Positions 30,661 through 32,196 of a stretch of DNA of 32,196 bases are shown in pieces (position 1 is the first letter of the stretch; each line of letters starts with the position of its first letter). The DNA comes from Syntrophus gentianae (GTDB lineage Bacteria; Desulfobacterota; Syntrophia; Syntrophales; Syntrophaceae). The translations under genes and the position numbers were made by a program. The notes under the pieces were generated by a model that did not search any database, was not told where the DNA came from, and saw only the letters and a list, made by a program, of their open reading frames with translations. Location: positions 1 through 32,196 of the forward strand of contig NZ_FOBS01000033.1 in assembly GCF_900109885.1 (NCBI RefSeq), given 5' to 3'.

Positions 30661-30734
30661 TTGACATTATGCTATTTGTGGTATAATCAGGGCAAGAATT
30701 ATGTTAAAAAAAATATATGTAATAAACAACATGA
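30661..30734 (+). promoter_or_regulatory. Promoter with phased operator array upstream of the small gene
   Basis: TTGACA (30661-30666) abuts TTATG (30667), and TATAAT (30682-30687) is both -10 and right arm of the first dyad; the spacer is only 15 bases. Further half-sites lie at 30699 (TTATG), 30715 (ATATG) and 30731 (ATGA, diverged), all at multiples of 16. Dyads: 30667-30686, 30699-30718, 30715-30734. Confidence 0.7.
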
Positions 30735-30797
30735 ACTAGGCACGGAAAGAATCCTTGCCGAATGTTTGCTTCAAAAAAGAGAAAGGAGCCGGAACAG

Positions 30798-31061
30798 ATG
30801 ATCGGAAATCTGGATACGAGTGAGAAATTGAGGTTAACAAGGGAAGAAAAAAAATCTATACGGGTTACTTTCAAAAACAATTACTTCATGGCCACTTATG
30901 GAGAAAATAATGCCGCCTTCGGAAGATATTGTTCTTCAGAAGAGATGCTGAAAGACTTTGAACTGCATCAAATTCACAGGGCAGATTTTGACCCGATAGC
31001 CCATTATCTCTATAAGCGGGGAGATGGGTTCCTGTTGGCCTGTATAGACAGGGATCTTTAA
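30798..31061 (+). CDS. Small protein of unknown function
   Basis: This 87-aa protein is not recognised. It is charged (LRLTREEKKSIRVTFKNNYFMATYGENNAAFGRYCSSEEMLKDFELHQIHRADFDPIAHYLYKRGDGFLLACIDRDL), has no signal or membrane segment, and the start looks like a small beta strand-rich domain followed by a helix. ATG 30798 is preferred, as AAAGGAG lies nine bases before it; an ATG at 30762 would add 12 lysine-rich residues without a ribosome-binding site. It is preceded by the strongest promoter in the window and by a multi-site operator array, so it is likely to be an expressed member of the Mo/W regulon. Confidence 0.7.
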   Translation: MIGNLDTSEKLRLTREEKKSIRVTFKNNYFMATYGENNAAFGRYCSSEEMLKDFELHQIHRADFDPIAHYLYKRGDGFLLACIDRDL

Positions 31062-31095
31062 CGAATCTCGGTGGCCTGCGGAAGAAGGCAGCCAT

Positions 31096-31758
31096 TTAAG
31101 GATCGGAGATGATCTGCATTTTCACATCTTCGGGCTTTCCGAAGTAGACCCAGGAGGTCACCAGGACATCGACGCCCGTTGCGGCGTATTCTGCGGCGTT
31201 GGCTGCATTGATCCCTCCGGCGGCCGTGATCTCGAGGCGGGGAAGTTTTCGCGGGTTCCGGTAAAGACCCGGTGCTGTTCAAAGACCAGGACGGAGTCCG
31301 AGGCGGTGAATGCTGGCTCCGCCCGCCAGGGCCGCCTTCAGGGAGAGTGCCTTGGCGCCGGGAAAATGCTTCCGCGTAACAGCTACCAGGATGTCCGGTT
31401 TGACCGCTTGGGCGACCCGGACCATCTCGGCAGTCCGGGTCGCGATCCCCGTTGAATATTCCATCACGTTCTGGGCGATTTTCCAGCCGGCGTGGAGCAT
31501 CCCTGCCGTCCCGACGGCAGTCAGGAAAACCTGCCCGGCCTCGACAGGCCGTCCTTCAGGAACAGAGATCTCTGTCCGGGTGCCCAGCTTGGCAAAGATG
31601 CGGGCCGCTTCCGCTACCCCGGCAAGGACACAGGCCCTTTTGGTGAAACAGGAAAGTTTACCGGGAGAATCCTCTATGCCCAGGGAGAGGGTGGTAAGGT
31701 TCATCAGCGGAAGGTCTTCATCGATCTGGGATTCAAGATAAGAGTCGGGGATATAGAA
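31096..31758 (-). pseudogene. modD: Decayed modD (NadC-like phosphoribosyltransferase family)
   Basis: The N-terminal part reads FYIPDSYLESQIDEDLPLMNLTTLSLGIEDSPGKLSCFTKRACVLAGVAEAARIF and goes on to RKHFPGAKALSLKAALAGGASIHRL, as in ModD, a NadC-like protein often linked with Mod genes. Near 31299 the frame shifts; the next frame continues DSVLVFEQHRVFTGTRENFP. Near 31235-31245 there is a jump to LEITAAGGINAANAAEYAATGVDVLVTSWVYFGKPEDVKMQII, stopping at 31096. Some 50-60 residues of the catalytic barrel are missing between these parts. No normal start codon is visible at the N-terminus. Two lesions plus the missing start make a real pseudogene likely. The insertion element begins about 100 bases upstream. 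Confidence 0.82.
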
Positions 31759-31878
31759 CCTCGTCAGATTTCCTGCGGATGAGCGGCAGGGGCATTGAAA
31801 ATAGCCTGAAAACCGGGGAAAGGTTGTTTTTTCTCAAATTTCATAGGATCTTCTTAAAGATGCGTATTCCGGGCCATT

Positions 31879-31980
31879 CCGCCACCCGATTCCGTTTGAA
31901 AACGCCACCTGATTCCGTTTCATTCCGCCACCCAAATCCGGTGGAAGCCGCCACCTGATTCCGGGCCATTCCGCCACCCC
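31879..31980 (+). repeat. Five 23-base tandem terminal repeats of the IS21-type element
   Basis: GCCACC recurs at 31881, 31904, 31927, 31950 and 31973, exactly 23 bases apart. The unit is about GCCACCYGATTCCG plus a spacer that often ends CATTCC. The last copy is incomplete (GCCACCCCCTGG). These are probably transposase-binding sites. Confidence 0.8.
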
Positions 31981-32078
31981 CTGGTGGATCTCTAGAGAAC
32001 GCTGGATAAATCCAATAAAAGCCGATAGAGCCCTCTCAAAAAAACTGGGAGGCTGAAGTGGCGGCGGAAAGGTTATCC

Positions 32079-32196
32079 ATGCGCACCATCAAAGAAGTTT
32101 TACGACTGAAATGGGAGAAAAAGTTCTCCAACAAACAGATTGAACAGAGCTGCAAAATTGCTCGCAGCACGATCAGGGAGTACCTGGTACGTGCCG
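32079..32196 (+). CDS. istA: IstA-type transposase, N-terminal 39 residues
   Basis: An ATG at 32079 with GGAAAGG before it opens MRTIKEVLRLKWEKKFSNKQIEQSCKIARSTIREYLVRA, the N-terminal helix-turn-helix of IS21-family IstA transposases, which binds the terminal repeats. The gene runs off the window edge. The DDE catalytic domain is not visible here. Confidence 0.8.
   Translation, partial: MRTIKEVLRLKWEKKFSNKQIEQSCKIARSTIREYLVRA

Larger units (their letters stand above)
31861..32196 (+). mobile_element. Left end of an IS21-type insertion sequence (continues past the window)
   Basis: The element seems to begin at TG (31861), followed by a terminal region with five 23-base repeats and, after about 100 bases, the istA gene. 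Multiple terminal repeats ahead of istA are typical of the IS21 family. The right end is outside the window, so a target duplication cannot be checked. It lies upstream of the decayed modD and may have removed its promoter and start. Confidence 0.75.

Overview
This window looks like a chromosomal segment of an anaerobic deltaproteobacterium (Desulfobacterota, perhaps a Syntrophus/Smithella-type organism). That placement is inference, from the gene set (FmdE-like and DUF364 proteins, an ADP-forming acyl-CoA synthetase/GNAT fusion, VPLP-type PEP-CTERM surface proteins, an IS21-type element) and moderately high GC; no rRNA or tRNA is present to settle it.

Layout. 1-1151: 3' end of a glycine/asparagine/threonine-rich repetitive surface protein with a VPLP-type C-terminal sorting signal, followed by two strong hairpins. 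1455-5022 (minus): two half-size ABC exporters in tandem, the second broken by a one-base loss in its Walker A. 5190-18040 (plus): one tightly packed operon, many genes overlapping by 4 to 22 bases, encoding a TonB-dependent import system: DUF364, FmdE-like, TonB, FecCD permease, ATPase, ExbB, ExbD, a second DUF364, a siderophore-esterase-like hydrolase, substrate-binding protein, class I methyltransferase, second substrate-binding protein and outer-membrane receptor. 18299-19999: third DUF364 and an XdhC-family protein behind a structured leader. 20366-25922: two paralogous TetR regulators flanking a di-Mop molbindin, a small sulfite-oxidase-fold-like protein and a 903-aa acyl-CoA synthetase/GNAT fusion. 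26118-28621: modABC. 28729-30362 (minus): a TPR protein and a PEP-CTERM protein with sulfite-oxidase-fold-like domains. 30798-31061: a small unknown gene. 31096-31758 (minus): a decayed modD. 31861-end: left end of an IS21-type element with the start of istA.

How it fits together. Molybdenum/tungsten is the common theme: modABC, Mop, XdhC, modD, and FmdE (whose namesake belongs to the operon of the Mo/W enzyme formylmethanofuran dehydrogenase). The most interesting observation is a shared operator-like dyad, WTATG-N10-CATAW, with a 16-bp half-site period. It lies upstream of the TonB-dependent operon, mop, the sulfite-oxidase-fold gene, modABC, the PEP-CTERM gene and the small gene at 30798. 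In three of these a GCTTGAC[A/T] -35 element abuts the first half-site exactly. This suggests that the TonB-dependent operon is co-regulated with classical Mo/W genes and may import Mo or W, possibly as an organic chelate that the esterase, methyltransferase and DUF364 proteins process. The half-site resembles a Xer-recombinase arm, which recalls the TunR family of tungstate/molybdate regulators; no such regulator is encoded here. Substrate and regulator are inferences.
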